A stretch of DNA of 64,000 nt from Shinisaurus crocodilurus. Lineage: Eukaryota > Chordata > Lepidosauria > Squamata > Shinisauridae. Shown here in pieces: positions 10,276 to 22,557 of the stretch; position 1 is the first letter of the stretch, and the number at the start of each line of letters is the position of its first letter. The stretch covers positions 81,871,691 to 81,935,690 of the forward strand of contig CM037877.1 in NCBI GenBank assembly GCA_021292165.1. Direction: 5' to 3'. A program made the translations under genes and the position numbers. The notes below the pieces were generated by a model. The model was not told the DNA's origin and ran no database searches. It saw only the letters and a program-made list of their open reading frames with translations.

Positions 10276-12190
10276 GTGTTACCATGTTTTCTTTATATAT
10301 GGCAACTCTGCTGGAAGTCACACCAGACTTTCCAACAGAATGTAGTTAATTGGCTATTCTTTTAACATAGGACCAGTTAATAGGGGCACTGATTCCAGCT
10401 GTAAGAAAAAAATGTTAGTTTGAAGAATGCCAATGCGTATAATACCATGGTATGGGATTAGGGCTGGATCCACACCTAAGATTTATTGCAGTACTGTATC
10501 GCTGCCGTGACTTACGCACTTGTGCACATGAAGCACACACTTTTCAGTGCTGGTTGTGGTAGTCCTGCGTAATCGTTCTTTGTTTCTTCCAGAATTTCCC
10601 AGACTAGGTTTATCACGTTCTTTTCCCTATCAGTTATCCCAGTTCACTGTCGCAGTACGCAGCTAGTGTGTGCTAAACTTGCACTGTAGTTGCCTGTCTG
10701 AGGTGTGGCCACAAAAGTGTCATCGCTGGAGTCAGCCAGTAGTTTTTGAGGGGCGGGGGAATGCGGTGCCATGGGTATCTCCCAAACTGATGGGGAAGAG
10801 AAGTATCCACCATTTGTTGTTATGCAGCAATTCGCCTACTTCCCCCAAAGCTTCTTAATTATTATTTTTTTTGGTAAATATTCCTGCGCACCTCTGCACC
10901 TCCGTGCAGGCTGCTTCAGGCAATTGTGTTTCAGTGCTTTTTAAAACAAACAAACAAACAAACAATTTTGCTCCTGCGCACATGCGCACCTTTGCATAGA
11001 CAGCACACCAGAAGAAGAAAAAAACGTTCTTGTTACATGACCGCTTCCCCTGCATGTGAAAGGCAGTACCCCCAGGATAACCACCATGGAGTTTGAGAGG
11101 GGACAGCTGCGGGAGGTTTCCCCCCACTTTTTTTAACAGCTGCATTCACCCCCATGCCCAAAGAACAGGGAGCTCTAAATTATCCAAAAGGCGGAGGCAG
11201 GGGGAGCTCAACATCAAACAGACATCCCAGGTCCAAGGCCCAAAGAAAAGCGCATGCAGACATTTGCAGACTGATCACTTTCATTACCGGTGTACTGTAC
11301 ATAGAGGTTGGTACTACTATTCTTAACAGTCCCACTCCACAGACATCTTCCTAATTTCCATGTTTGCCCTCTCTTCTCTAGCTTCATTTCTATCAGTGTC
11401 AGAATAAAGCCCTCCATCCTGTGCTATGCAGGGAGTAGATCCTCCCTAATCCCCTCAGGCACCAGGCTATGGTCCCGTGCAGAATCTGTCCCTTAAAGTC
11501 CTCTCCCTCATCAGCCTCTTATCTTGGCCTACCTGGCCTACTCCCCTTCTTCAGTGTTGGCTTCACCCTTCTCTCCTAGTCTCCTGCCGCACCTGGTTCC
11601 TGTTGGGTTCTCTAGTGGGGCCATCTGGCTCCACATTAGGCACTAGGCAGGTCTCTCTGCCGTCCCTGTCTGGGCTCCATGCTATTAACCCTCACGGTGA
11701 CATCTCAGGACTGTCCACTCTGACTGGTTTTAGAAAGTCTGATGAGGAGGGCCTGGTTGGCTGGGAGAGAATTTTGTTTAGAGTTTAGCATGAGCATTCA
11801 GTAGCTATGGTAACCACAGTCACGTCTGCATAGTGATTTTAGCTTTCCCTTAGCTAGCAATCTCTTTTATTTTTATGAGTGCAAGATTGGTGATTTACCT
11901 GCATTTTTAAAATCGTCTGTACGGTTATTGTGTATAATGTGAGGACATGAGGATCAGTGATCATGGATTCAGTTAGCCTTGAAGTACATGAATTAAATGT
12001 AGAGAGACTCATTTATCCTGCTTATTCTTTAACTACAGTGACAGTGTTTTCTCCCATAGCTTCCTAGTTCCATGCTTACTAAATGTAAAGGTCATACATA
12101 TATTCTGAAAAAATCATTTCTCAACAATCTCCTATTGAAATCAATTGGATCAATAACTATTTTCTGTTTTATCTCTAGGAATTTTAGAAT
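10276..12190. other. No recognised element
   Basis: Unique sequence with an AAAC microsatellite at 10946-10965. Frames at 10670-11788 lack recognisable domains. Confidence 0.4.
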
Positions 12191-12193
12191 CTG

Positions 12194-12700
12194 GTTCAGG
12201 GTTCCCCAACCTGGTACCTTCCAGATGTTTTGGACTACAGCTCTCATACACTGAGGACATGGAGGAGGTCCTCCTAGTCATTCCATGTTTAGTGGAGGTA
12301 CATGTTATGGTGACTTGAAGGAGGGCCTTTTCCATGGTGGCCCCCATATTGTGGAATGTCCTCAACTTAGAGATCTGACATGCATCTATGTTGCAGATGT
12401 CCTACGGGTTAGCAAAAACATATTTATTCTTGTCAGCATTCTCAGACACCAATTTTTTACCACTGGCCTATTTAATTATTGAATTTGGGATACCTGCTTG
12501 TATGTTTTATTGTGGTTTCATTGTACCAGCCCTAGATTGTAAACTGCCTTATTATTTTTTATGCTGAAAGGTTGTCTGTAAATAATTTTAATAAATAATA
12601 AATCATCATCGTCCCTGAACATTGGCTATGCTGGCTGGCACCTATGGGAGGTGTAGTCAAAAACGTCTGGATGGCACCTGGTTGCAAAAGGCTGATCTAG
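12194..12700. mobile_element. hAT-like foldback MITE split by a LINE tail
   Basis: The left arm (12194-12248, GGGTTCCCCAACCTGGTACC...TTGGACTACAGCTC) and the right arm (12612-12700, GCTGGCTGGCACC...GTGTAGTCAAAAACG...GGCACCTGGTTGC) match the family at 8535 and 17199. They are separated by about 350 bp of L2-like sequence. Confidence 0.6.
12250..12605 (+). mobile_element. L2-like LINE 3' end inserted in a hAT MITE
   Basis: The GAGGGCCTTTTCCATGGTGG...CCCCATATTGTGGAATGTCC region corresponds to the end of an L2-type ORF (R-F-S-x-x-x-P-x-L-W-N-type peptide, here degenerate). A T-rich 3' UTR, TTGTAAACTGCC and an AATTTTAATAAATAATAAAT tail follow. Confidence 0.6.
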
Positions 12701-13200
12701 TCTTACATTCCTGTGCTTCTTGGTTTGCTTATTTGCAGTTTTTCTGTGTCTGGCTTTTCAGCCTTATCTGCCTCTAAAGCAAGTCCATGACACTGAAGAG
12801 AAGAGCAAAAATTAAGAACTAAACAGATTTTCTCCTGGAGAACTGACAGTCACAGAAAATGAGAAGTACAGAATCATTACCCGACCAAAACTTCAAGATA
12901 GGAGGGTGATGTAACATTGAAACCCCATCTGAATATGAAAACATATGTACCCCAAACAAAGCAAATAAAAATAATTAAATTTGACATGCCTACCACATGT
13001 AAGTCTGCAAAACTTGTTTCTCTCTCTCAGATTTAAAAATCACAAATATTAGAAGTTTTGGATCTGAAGAATTTTACATGGAAAATCATGGACATGTTCT
13101 TTGACAGATCCTTTCAGAAGTGAAAGTATGTAATAACAACATCAGTAGCCAACAAGGAGCACTATGTAAATGGAAGCAGCTTTTTCCATGTGTACCCCTA
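12701..13200. other. No recognised element
   Basis: AT-rich unique sequence. Confidence 0.4.
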
Positions 13201-13203
13201 GAT

Positions 13204-13310
13204 TAGAGGTGTCGAACCTCAGGCCCGTGGGTCCCAATCCGGCCCTCCAGAGCTCCTCAGATGGCCACACCCTTTTCTCCTGGCCCCACCAATTGTTTAG
13301 TGGTTTCCTC
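13204..13310 (+). mobile_element. hAT terminus fragment
   Basis: AGAGGTGTCGAACCTCAGGCCC...CGGCCCTCCAGAGC resembles the end of vertebrate hAT elements (CAnnGGTGTCnAACnnnnGGCCC). The other end was not found. Confidence 0.4.
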
Positions 13311-13499
13311 TCCTCTTCTCCCTTCCCAACAAAGCAGTTCATCAGTGAGATTTTAGCTTTTAAAAAAGGGTTCCTTCCGCATGTATCTGGCTGCTCCATG
13401 CACTTTCCATTCGATATGAACACAAGTGTTCAAAATTCTTCTCATGCATTATCTCAGTAATCCTTGGAACACCTAAGTCCCTGTCATAAGCCGTTGAAC

Positions 13500-13850
13500 T
13501 ACATATTGCGGCATCTGCTGCCCTAGGTGGTTTAGTATTTTTATACCCTGGACTGACCCCACCCACCCAGGCTGGCTATTGGATCCTTCTGGATAGGAAG
13601 GAGTATAAGAGCACTTCCTGTTACATTTGAGTCTTGCTTGAGTGACGATGTCTTCCTAAACCTCCTAAACTCTGGCGTGTTCCAGTATCACTTAGTCCTG
13701 GCTTCTAGCTTGCTTCTTAATCCTGCCTCTTGGTTGCCTTTCGATCCTGGCTTGCTCTTTTGGTGCGGCTCCTGACTGACCACAAACTGCTGGCCATGGT
13801 CTAGCTCTCACAGCCCCATTCAGACCGTCACAAGGGGACATTGTGTATTC
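13500..13850 (+). mobile_element. Possible LTR remnant
   Basis: A CTATTGGATCC CCAAT-like motif, a GAGTATAAGAGC TATA-like motif about 30 bp later, and a run of CCTGGCTT/CTTGCTT-type units give the look of a retroelement LTR. Termini and target duplication were not identified. Confidence 0.25.
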
Positions 13851-15480
13851 AATGAACTTGCTTTTGATAGAGAGGCAGCATTGTGGTGGCGGCCGCTGCC
13901 CCACTGTATGCACATTCCGTTTCACATCTGCAATGTGCCTACACACATGGCATGTTGAAGAGATGTGGTAGAATGCTTGTATGGTGGGGGCAGAGTCTGC
14001 TGCTGTGATGCTACTCCCAAGTTATGCCCATTCATTGAATGTGCAGAGCCCCCCACTTCAAGCATCTGAAAGGGGCTCCAATGAGTGCATAGTTATGGTG
14101 AAATGTTATCCATGGGTCTTAAAAAGTGGAAGATAATACCTTTTAACTAGTATCATTTATTTCCCATGTCAATGCATAGATCACTGGATTGTCCCTTCCA
14201 ACAGAAACTATAGGAAGGAATCTGAAAATAATAAATGCACAACTGAAAGAGATAAAGGAGCTCAAAACTGGTTTTCTTTCTCTCACCACAGTTTAAGTCT
14301 GTTTTTGTTTGTTTTGGTATTGTTTGCATGAATGATTCCCATTTTTCTCCCCTTTAAGTTATTGTCACTAGATAGGTCTCGATTTCTTTTTCCTTCCCCT
14401 GCTCCCCCCCCAAAGCATTCAGTATAATGAATTAGCATGCACAAAGTGTCTAAAAAGACCATCTGGACAACAACAGTAAACATGAGTCGGTCGGTCTTAA
14501 AACAACTGGCATCTGACACAAACCGTCTGCTGGCTCTTTGCTTCATCGAATCGTTTCAGACACTCCTACCGTTCCTTTAGATTAGGTAGTTACTTGTTTT
14601 CTCACCCTCCACATTCTTCAAGCCAGTTGTCTTTCGCTTTTCTAAAGACAGTTCTCCACACAAAATGTCAGCTCTGAGTGCAGCGCTGTTTCATCTTGAA
14701 GTGGGAGGACACATCCAAAATGCCTTCCCGAGTTAACATCATCAGTTTTGGCCACACTTCGAGATATGTGAAGTCTTATCTTAGCAGAAAGCATTGATGA
14801 TCTTGGGACACAGCAGTCTGATCTATACCTACACTAAGGCACCTCCATTAAAATCTTTATAATCCTTTTGTTGCTTTTTCTTGCTTTCCCTGACATCTCT
14901 GTACAGTGCACAATATCTCACGAGCTTCATGAACTCTGAATTCGATGCCCTTTTTGCATTATAGCACATATGCACTTCCTCCTCTTGTGCAAACTGAGCT
15001 GTTCACTTCCGGGTAGGCTGGACGTCTGATTCTGTGAGACCTGTGAAGAATCGAGCTACTCAGCATCAATTAACATTTTCTAATCTTTCATGGATCAAAT
15101 CATCAGCATTTTCTGAATGAACCCTTTGCTCAATGCTGCTGTGCATTGCCCTTTTTCTGTTCCCTTGCCATTGTGAGTCCATACATTGACATTTTATGTA
15201 TGTATGTACATTATCCACTTTTCCACCAAACAAGCAAGGGGAAGATGTAGTAGTGCCTGATTATGACCATGGATATGACATAGCATTGCCACTTGATGCC
15301 TGTTTAGGTTGAGATGTCGGTTCTCATGAGTTGATGCGTGTCTTGTGGTAGCAACGTGGCACTGGTGCAAAAGGAATCTCTGATCTTTTGATCAGTAGGC
15401 TTAGTGCTTCCCATATTGTGACTTGTGCAAGAGAGTACCGTATTTAATATTTATTGTATTTAGTATGTAATGTATTGGGC
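13851..15480. other. No recognised element
   Basis: Unique sequence. No ORF or repeat that can be supported. Confidence 0.4.
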
Positions 15481-15489
15481 TGTCAACCA

Positions 15490-15605
15490 ATTAATGGTTT
15501 TTATTTATTAAATTTGTATCCTGCCTTTCCACTAAAAAATAGTGCTCAAGGTGGCTAACAATAAGATACAGATAAAATAAGAAAGTTATAATGAAAACAT
15601 TAATA
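15490..15605 (-). mobile_element. LINE 3' tail (L2-like), minus orientation
   Basis: TTTTTATTTATTAAATTTGTATCCTGCC...GTGCTCAAGGTGGCTAACAA is the reverse complement of an L2-type tail with AATAAATAAA at its 3' end. Confidence 0.6.
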
Positions 15606-16437
15606 CTCCTCAAATAAAAACATATCAGTAATATGTGTAGTTGAATAACCACCTGTCTTTTGAACAATCTTTTAGGTCATCTTTATGTTTTTTATCCTTC
15701 CCTGTTCCAGTAAACACGTAAGAATCAAAATTGCTCAACCCTCTACTCCAATATGCCTTTGACTCAAATCCCCACTGAATAAAATGTGCTGTTCCCTATT
15801 AAAATTGGCCCCATGAATTAATCAACGAGAGCTTTAATTTGTTAGTGGACTGCTTAAAGTATGCAGTTTGGTGATTAATTATTGATATAGCACTTTTTAT
15901 TTGCAGAGTAATTTCTAGTCTTTATTGTGCTTCCCTGCATAGTAACTTTGTGAGGTCGAATATCTCTATCTCTATCCCTATCCCATCCCTAGAAGTAGTA
16001 AAGCAGCTTACAATAAGGCATATCAATAAGATTGAATGAGAAGGCAGATCCATGTCTTATTATAAGCCATATTTTTCTCCTCCTTCTCGGCTGTGGCTAG
16101 GTTTTAGTATAAATGCTAACCTTCTGCTTTTGCTCAGTAAACACAGCAGAATCTTCTCTTGCTGCACTCTTGGCTTCAAGCTAAGGCATCCATCCCAGGG
16201 ATCCTGAGCTGATCATACGTGGGCAACCCTCAGCTCACATGCAGCCTTCAGAAGCCTTCCATTCAGTCCAAGTCAGTGACTACGCCAGTGCCCCAACACC
16301 AACACCACCAAATCCCCCCTCCCTGCTGAATTTTGCCACATCCCTGCCATGTTCACTCTCCTCCAACCCCGCCATTCCTCTGTTTCACAGGATACAATTT
16401 TGCAATTTTCTTTGGGAGGGTAGTGCTTGGGAATGAC
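15606..16437. other. Mostly unique sequence
   Basis: A segment near 15895-15955 (TATAGCACTTTTTATTTGCAGAG...AACTTTGTGAGGTC) weakly resembles a MIR-like SINE in reverse. The rest is unrecognised. Confidence 0.3.
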
Positions 16438-16461
16438 CACACACACACACACACACACACG
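16438..16461. repeat. AC microsatellite
   Basis: Perfect CA/AC repeats. Confidence 0.9.
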
Positions 16462-17198
16462 CCATCCACACCATCATACTCATGCTGGTGTAAGACTGTG
16501 AAGCAGCTGTTTGGCAGGCTGGCAGGAGTGTGATTTTGATGAGGGGACGGTATGCACTAAAAGAGTCATTCCACCACAACCCAAAATAGACTGATCTCCC
16601 AGCCCACTGAACAACTAGCGGGATTGTGATGGGGCGGGGGATATGCCTGCATGCTACCTTCCCAAAGAAAATTCGGCTCCCCGCAGCTGTCTGTATGTGA
16701 ATGTATGTGAATGTGTGTGTGCGGGGGAAGGGATGCTGGCTCTGGCTACACCCACTGGCATGCAGCCCCCCCCCAACTGCCCACTTACTGCCTCGAGACC
16801 CTTGGGAGCAAAAAGGCAGCTGCCTACCACTTGTCTAGATTCAGATATAGGCACGTGTGGTCCTGGCCTGGTCCTTACGTTGTCCCTTATGCCCAGTTCT
16901 CAGTAGTTCTTGTGGTTCTGTGCAGAAACCAGTCAAAGACAGCACAACAAAAGCAAGCTGATTTATAGTGAATTACATAGCAGAAAATGGTGGCGAGCAT
17001 TACGACGGTGACTAATGCCTGACATTGCAAGTTGCTTCTGCATGTTACATAGCTGCACGGTATGGAAGCATATTGGATGGAGGCATGCCTTCCTCTATCA
17101 TTGCAACAATGTGAGAAAATTCACAGGACTGGATTTCTACCCAGACATGGAAGGCAAAGAAAGTTTATTTTAATTTTAGAGTAACTAGATGCAACAGA

Positions 17199-17336
17199 GC
17201 AGCCTTCCTCGACCTGGTGTCCTCCAGATGCTTTGGACTTCAATTCCCATCAGCATCAGCCAGCATAAGCATAGCCAATGGTCAGGAATCTGGGAATTGT
17301 AGTCCAAAACATCTAGAGGACACCAGGCTGGGGACA
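17199..17336. mobile_element. hAT-like foldback MITE
   Basis: Left arm CCTGGTGTCCTCCAGATGC...TTGGACTTCAATTCCC is complementary to the right arm GGGAATTGTAGTCC...AGAGGACACCAGG. The core is AGCCAGCATAAGCATAGCCAATGG. No convincing target duplication is visible. Confidence 0.7.
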
Positions 17337-17396
17337 GACTCCTTAGGTACCTTTCATAACTGCAGAAAGGGAATTTTGTAAGGTGACGTTTTACTT

Positions 17397-17640
17397 GCCA
17401 GTGTGACGTAGTGGTGAGAGTGTTGAACTGGGACTCGGGAGATCCAGGTTCTAGTCCCTGCTCAGCCATGAAACTCACTGGGTGACTTTGGGCCAGTCAC
17501 TGACTCTCGGCCTAACCTACCTCACAGGGTTGTTGTGAGGATAAAATGGAGAGGAGGAGGATTATTATGTAAGCCGCCTTGGGTTCCTTGCAGGAAAAAA
17601 GGCGGGGTATAAATATAACAAATAAATAAATAAACAAATA
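17397..17640 (+). mobile_element. Sauria SINE, copy 3
   Basis: Full-length copy: A box TGACGTAGTGG, B box GGTTCTAGTCC, conserved body and an AACAAATAAATAAATAAAC tail. Confidence 0.92.
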
Positions 17641-19068
17641 GCCCTTGCAGCAAAATGAAGTGACAAGCTCCATGCACTGAAATTCCAGTTCTCCGCTGCA
17701 TCTGGTCACTCCAATCAAGCACTGGCCAATTTAAAACATGGCCTCAACAGTAAGGGTGCCATTAGGGAGCACAGCGCAAGGCTATATACCCTCTGCTCTG
17801 CTCCCCATTATCAGCCTCATGACGTTATTCTCAGAAGCACTGATATGTCTGGTTACTAGGGTTTTTAAAAGTAATCCCAACAAATACTCTTCAAACACAT
17901 CCCTTTTTACATTTTTAAAGGACTCTGTTTACATTCATTTGCTTTCATTCATTTATTTAACTATCCTAGGCTGCCTGTAAGGTGGAACCCCCTTGTATAG
18001 CCAAGAGTAGATCTTTGAATGTTGTTGTGATCTTGCTGTCTTGCTGCCCCTCTCCTCCCCCATGGTTCCTTTTGATGCCATGTACATCATCACTGAACCT
18101 TGAAATGGTGCCCTTTCCTGATCAAGAGGACACTGCTGCATTCCAATACCAAGTCCACGAGCGCAGCTTGTTTTCACTCTCAAGCTGCGTCCTCCCGTTC
18201 CCTCTCTTTTTATTTTTAACACGTACACAAAATGCATTCTCATCCTATTTTCCGGGCCATGTTTCAGCTTTTTGCCTTGAAGGGCATTTGTAATGATCAG
18301 CGTTTTTAAGGCATTTTGACCATGTTAATATCATTTCAATGTACTCTCAATAGATTGTGTTTTAGTACTGTTAAATTTCAGCTGCCATCTGGTATTAGGC
18401 CATAGCTTTCATATATCTTGCAACAGTATTCTACTTGCCAGAGGTAGTAGTCAGAGAATTCAATCTTTCCTCATGAGATCACCAGTTTGGAAAATGTTCC
18501 AGCTTAACTATATAAAATAATCCTTATTCTGGGATGACTGCACAGGGCTCTCTGTAAAGGGAATGGTATCGTTCAGACAGATAAGTCTGGCCAGGTAACC
18601 ATGACAAAAAAACTCAGATTACACTATCATTGACATCTCGCTAGATGGACGAGGCATGGATATTGAATGACATCATTATTCTTTCAAGTTTCACATTGAT
18701 AAAGGGCTGGTGTACATTTGTAGTAGTATAGGAGCAGATGCACACTGCTGCTATCTGTCTTCCACCTGTACATTGGAGAGATGTACATTCTAAAACCTGG
18801 AACACCATCTCATCTTTTTCCCAAAAAGCTTTAGCTTTATGTTTTAGATGAAACAATTCCAGACATCATTAGACTGAATGCATTAGATCATATTCTACCT
18901 TGGATAACCTAAGATTTTACAAAGCTTACAGTACCTTTAGTACAAATAATAAAGATAAGGCACCTTTCAAATACTTCTTAAAATTAAAGTGCAACATTTT
19001 TCTAAGCACACAATTAAAAAGTGTAGATCTGAGGTGGATATGCTTCTGGCTTGGAGGATCTGCTTTGT
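17641..19068. other. No recognised element
   Basis: Unique sequence. The frames are short and without a domain I can name. Confidence 0.4.
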
Positions 19069-19141
<73 letters not shown>

Positions 19142-19160
19142 GTGTGTGTGTGTGTGTGTG
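19069..19160. repeat. Compound TG / TCTG / TG microsatellite
   Basis: About 44 bp of TG, then about 24 bp of TCTG, a short TC run, and about 20 bp of TG again. The repetitive valine/cysteine and histidine/threonine frames across it are artefacts. Confidence 0.97.
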
Positions 19161-19164
19161 TTTT

Positions 19165-19428
19165 ACTAGAACCCTAAGATCCCAACTGGAACCATAATAC
19201 AAAAGACATACATTTGGAATTAAGGTACAGGGTGCCTCTGAGCACATTCTCAATCCAGGAATTTGTTTTCCGTTCCACCATTGAACTCACATTCCTTTTA
19301 CACAAATTCAAGCTTGGTTTCCCCCAAGCTTTCTTCATTTCAGCAGCATAATTTGGGGGAAGGGGTGTCTTTTTGTTGTAGCTATTGTTAAACAATTGGG
19401 AGTCAGAATCACCCAAAGATCTACCAGA
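19165..19428. repeat. Unnamed dispersed repeat, copy 1
   Basis: Shares ordered blocks with 24045-24320: CTAGAACCCT(A/G)AGATC, then CAT(A)CA(T/C)TTGGAATT, then CCAAGCTTTCT(T/A)CATTTCAGCAG, then TAAACAATTGG and AAAGATCTACCAG. It is interrupted on the right by the SINE at 19429. I do not recognise the family. Confidence 0.7.
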
Positions 19429-19620
19429 AGGAACACAGGAAGCTGCCTTATACTGAGTCAGACCATTGGTCCATCTAACCCAGTATTGTTGACACTGACT
19501 GGCAGTGGCTCTCCACGGTTTCAGGTAGGAGTTTTTCCAGCCCTACCTGGAGATGCTGGGGATTGTACCTGGGACTTTCTGCATGCAAAGAATGTGCTCT
19601 ACCACTGAGCCATGGCCCTA
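19429..19620 (-). mobile_element. tRNA-Ala-like SINE, minus orientation
   Basis: Read on the minus strand, it begins with a tRNA-like head: A box TGGCTCAGTGG, anticodon-loop-like CTTTGCATG, and B box GGTACAATCC, close to tRNA-Ala(TGC). The body follows, with CTGCCAGTCAGTGTCAAC and GATGGACCAATGGTCTGACTC. It ends in a GGCAGCTTCCTGTGTTCC tail. Other pieces lie at 22558, 39672, 50030 and 50310. Confidence 0.85.
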
Positions 19621-21361
19621 ACCCTGATCTACTTTCTGCCTTCTCCCAATGTAGATTACTGATGTGTTCCACCCCTTGAAAAACGTATCAATCATTATTA
19701 AACCAAATGGTAAAAGAGTGTCAGTACTGGGTTATAGGCAGTGTCAGAATCTGACTACAGTAGGGATCTAGCACAGGCTAAGTCCAGGGAGATCTTGAGG
19801 AATGATCAATACTGGGTTCAGTACTGTGAACTCACATGTTGCTTGCCTCTATGTTAACGGTGGCTCAGGGAAGATTGCAAAACCACTGCAGAACCATTGG
19901 GATCAAGGCCAGCAAGACCTGATCACTCTTCTGGGGTTGGGATTATCTAGGACATTTTCTCAGAGAATTCCATCTCCTCTCCTGCAAGCCATGCCTTGGC
20001 CTGGTTCGACAGGAAGGAGGAGATGCCATTTTGGGTTGAAGACCAGCTGGTCCTGACACAGGAGGAGAAAAGGAGCATTGCAAAATGTATTTGCAAAATT
20101 TGTACAGAGTATCAGCAGATTCCTCTCATTATCCTTAAAAATAAACAATGGCAATATTTTAAAAGACAGTATCAATTTAGTATTCTGAAAGTATGTGAAG
20201 ATGTCTGTTAGCATGATGCACCTTGTCTTGTCTTTGGATTGTACGCTCTCCCTTGCATCTTCCAGGCTTTTTCCTCCACTGCTGTTTTCTCATGCGACAA
20301 AGACAAATTTTACTCATGACATACTATTAACAAATGTGTTTAGCGCTGAGGATGCTGGCATAGCTGCTGGAGTGAAGAAATTTAAGGGACGTCTGATTCA
20401 CAGGAGTGAATTGTTCGCAGTGTACACACTCGTCCCATTTAATATAAAGCACGTGTTCGCTGGATAAGCACCCACAGTATCACACAATAGCTTCATAAGC
20501 TGCCTGAGGGCCGTTGCTTGCTTTGATCTGGGTTATTGTTCTCTTGCCAGACAGATGTACTGTGAGAAGCCAACCTTAGAAGCAACGACTTCAGAATCCA
20601 TACAGCGCATTTATTATGACTCAGACAGGCGATATGTAAACATGCTTTGTATTAGGTAAAGAACAGCTTCGGTACCAAGAAAAACCAGGTGCAGGGGTGG
20701 CTAGACTGCAGTGAGCCTTTTTGTGTCACATAATGCCATTTGAAAACACTTTTGTATTCAGTCTGAAGTCATGATGATGATTTATCAGTGCAGTTGGAAA
20801 ATCCCTTTTTCCCAGATTTGCCATTTTTGTTTTCTTTTTTAGTTGCTGAACAGCAATTTTTAACCAACTTCGGTATACACATTCTAGCCCTTTGCAGTAT
20901 GTGTCAGGGCTGAGTTATTCAGAGGAGAGGAGGGTGACACACATAACTGGACTTGCTTAGATATCTATGCAGTGATATTATTTCAACTTACAAATGTTTT
21001 GTTGTGCAGCAGAGGCTTACATGCAGAAAATACAGAACTCCGACAAATGCATGGTCACATGCTTGATGAACATCATTTTCTCACACAGTTTGCAATGTCT
21101 CATATGTCGGTGTTTAATTGGAGTGAATCCCTGAAGTGTACCTATCACTTAATGATTACGGTATATGCTGTAGTATCAGATCTAACTATTTTACTAGTTG
21201 AATTTCTGATGCAGTCTTTGGGTGATAGATATGAAGGAAATGTAGAAAGCCATACAGACAGAAAGTGTTTAAATTAGTGCTGTGTCGAAACCCCACCTGC
21301 CTTTTCCCAACCTCTTCGTTTCCCTGCAAAAGAGGCAGCCATTTTTCTGCCTCTTTCATTG
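19621..21361. other. No recognised element
   Basis: Unique sequence. Confidence 0.4.
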
Positions 21362-21870
21362 GGAATTTCAGAGAAGCTTCTCGGGGTGCAGGGCTTCAGT
21401 GCTTACCTTACTGTAAGGACGTGGCTAAGGGATGTGTGTGCTCTTCCTTTTACCGTTTCCTGCCGCCCCGCCCTCCGTTCTGCCCTTGCAGCCTCTCTGG
21501 CTCCTTGCGCTTCTTGGGAAGCCCTCTAGAGCAGTGTTCTCCAACCTTGGGTCCCCAGATGTTTTTGGCCTACAACTCCCAGCAGGCCCCAGCCAGCTAC
21601 GCTGGCTGGGGCCTGCTGGGAGTTGTAGGCCAAAAACATCTGGGGACCCAAGGTTGGAGAACATTGCTCTAGAGCACAAGGAAGCCTCAAGGGAGGAAGT
21701 CCTGGCTAAGTCCTCTAGGGGACTTTTCAAGAAGCGCAAGGAGCGGAGAGGCTGGGAGGACAAAATGGGGGGGGCAGTAAAAGAAAGAGCACCCCCCTCC
21801 AGCCGCCTCCTTACAATAAAATAAGCACTGAACTCTGCACCCTGAGAAGTTTCTCCGAAATTCTTACCCC
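21362..21870. repeat. Large foldback repeat with a hairpin hAT in its loop
   Basis: The left arm (21362-21531) and the reverse complement of the right arm (21713-21865) align over about 160 bp with moderate divergence. Shared blocks include TTCTC(G/A)GGGTGCAG, TTCAGTGCTTA, TGTAAGGA, GTGCTCTT, CAGCCTCTC and GCTCCTTGCGCTTCTTG. The loop is about 40 bp plus the hAT at 21532-21666. The overlapping 130-176-codon frames are products of this symmetry. Confidence 0.8.
21532..21666. mobile_element. Hairpin hAT-type MITE, copy 1
   Basis: 135 bp forming an almost perfect palindrome: 66-bp arms with one mismatch around a three-base centre (TAC). Termini are CAGTGTTCTCCAACC. It is flanked by identical octamers CTCTAGAG (21524-21531 and 21667-21674), matching nTnnnnAn. 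Copy 2 lies at 62876. Confidence 0.93.
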
Positions 21871-22555
21871 TTCCCACAATTTTCGGGTGCAGTTTCTTTT
21901 GGCCCCTCCCCCCCCAATGAATGGTTGAAAATAAATAGATCAAAAAAGTTGGCACAGTGCTAGTTTAAATGTGAAAAACATGACTACTGGGAGGCGAAGA
22001 GATGCATATTTTAATGTTCAATTGTCTAAAATTGTTTAGCTGTGGCCAGAAAGCCAGCCAGCCACAAGTCCCAATATGGAAGTGACTTGCTTATTCTGCA
22101 GCTCATTACACCATTATGATGAGATGCTCTCTCACTAAATGTCAAAGCTGTGCACCTATTTTCATCTGGCGGATGTCGGGAGGCTATAAACGCAGACATT
22201 TATGTTTGTTGTCCTGTGACTTCAGGGAGTAGACTAGAGTCTACACTGTAGACCAAGTCACCGCAGTCTGTGAGCCATCAAGCCATATACTGCAGGTCAG
22301 CCAAGCACTTGATACCCTCCTCCGCATCCCGGTTTTTTTTTCTTACTGTTGCTGGGAAAGCAGGAAGAAAGATTTATCAAGCTCCCTCAGAGTCGGCATA
22401 CGTGGCTGCTGATCTGTGGTTGGCTTGATGGGTCACAAATTTTGCAGGCCTGGTCCAGATGGTTGGAAACAGATGGCAAATGGGACAAATCTGGCCACCA
22501 ATTTATTTCCCGACTCAATTTAAAGTGCTGATTTTGATTTTTAGATGGCTTGGTA
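21871..22555. other. No recognised element
   Basis: Unique sequence. Confidence 0.4.
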
Positions 22556-22557
22556 CT

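Noticed and set aside
19069..19253. Cysteine/valine-rich and histidine/threonine-rich proteins
   Set aside because: Translations of a TG/TCTG microsatellite.
19555..19620. tRNA-Ala gene
   Set aside because: The acceptor and T arms do not close, and the sequence continues into a SINE body found in several other copies.
21425..21955. 176- and 130-codon open frames on both strands as a host gene
   Set aside because: They span the foldback repeat and hairpin hAT; their length and repeated peptides come from the palindrome symmetry.
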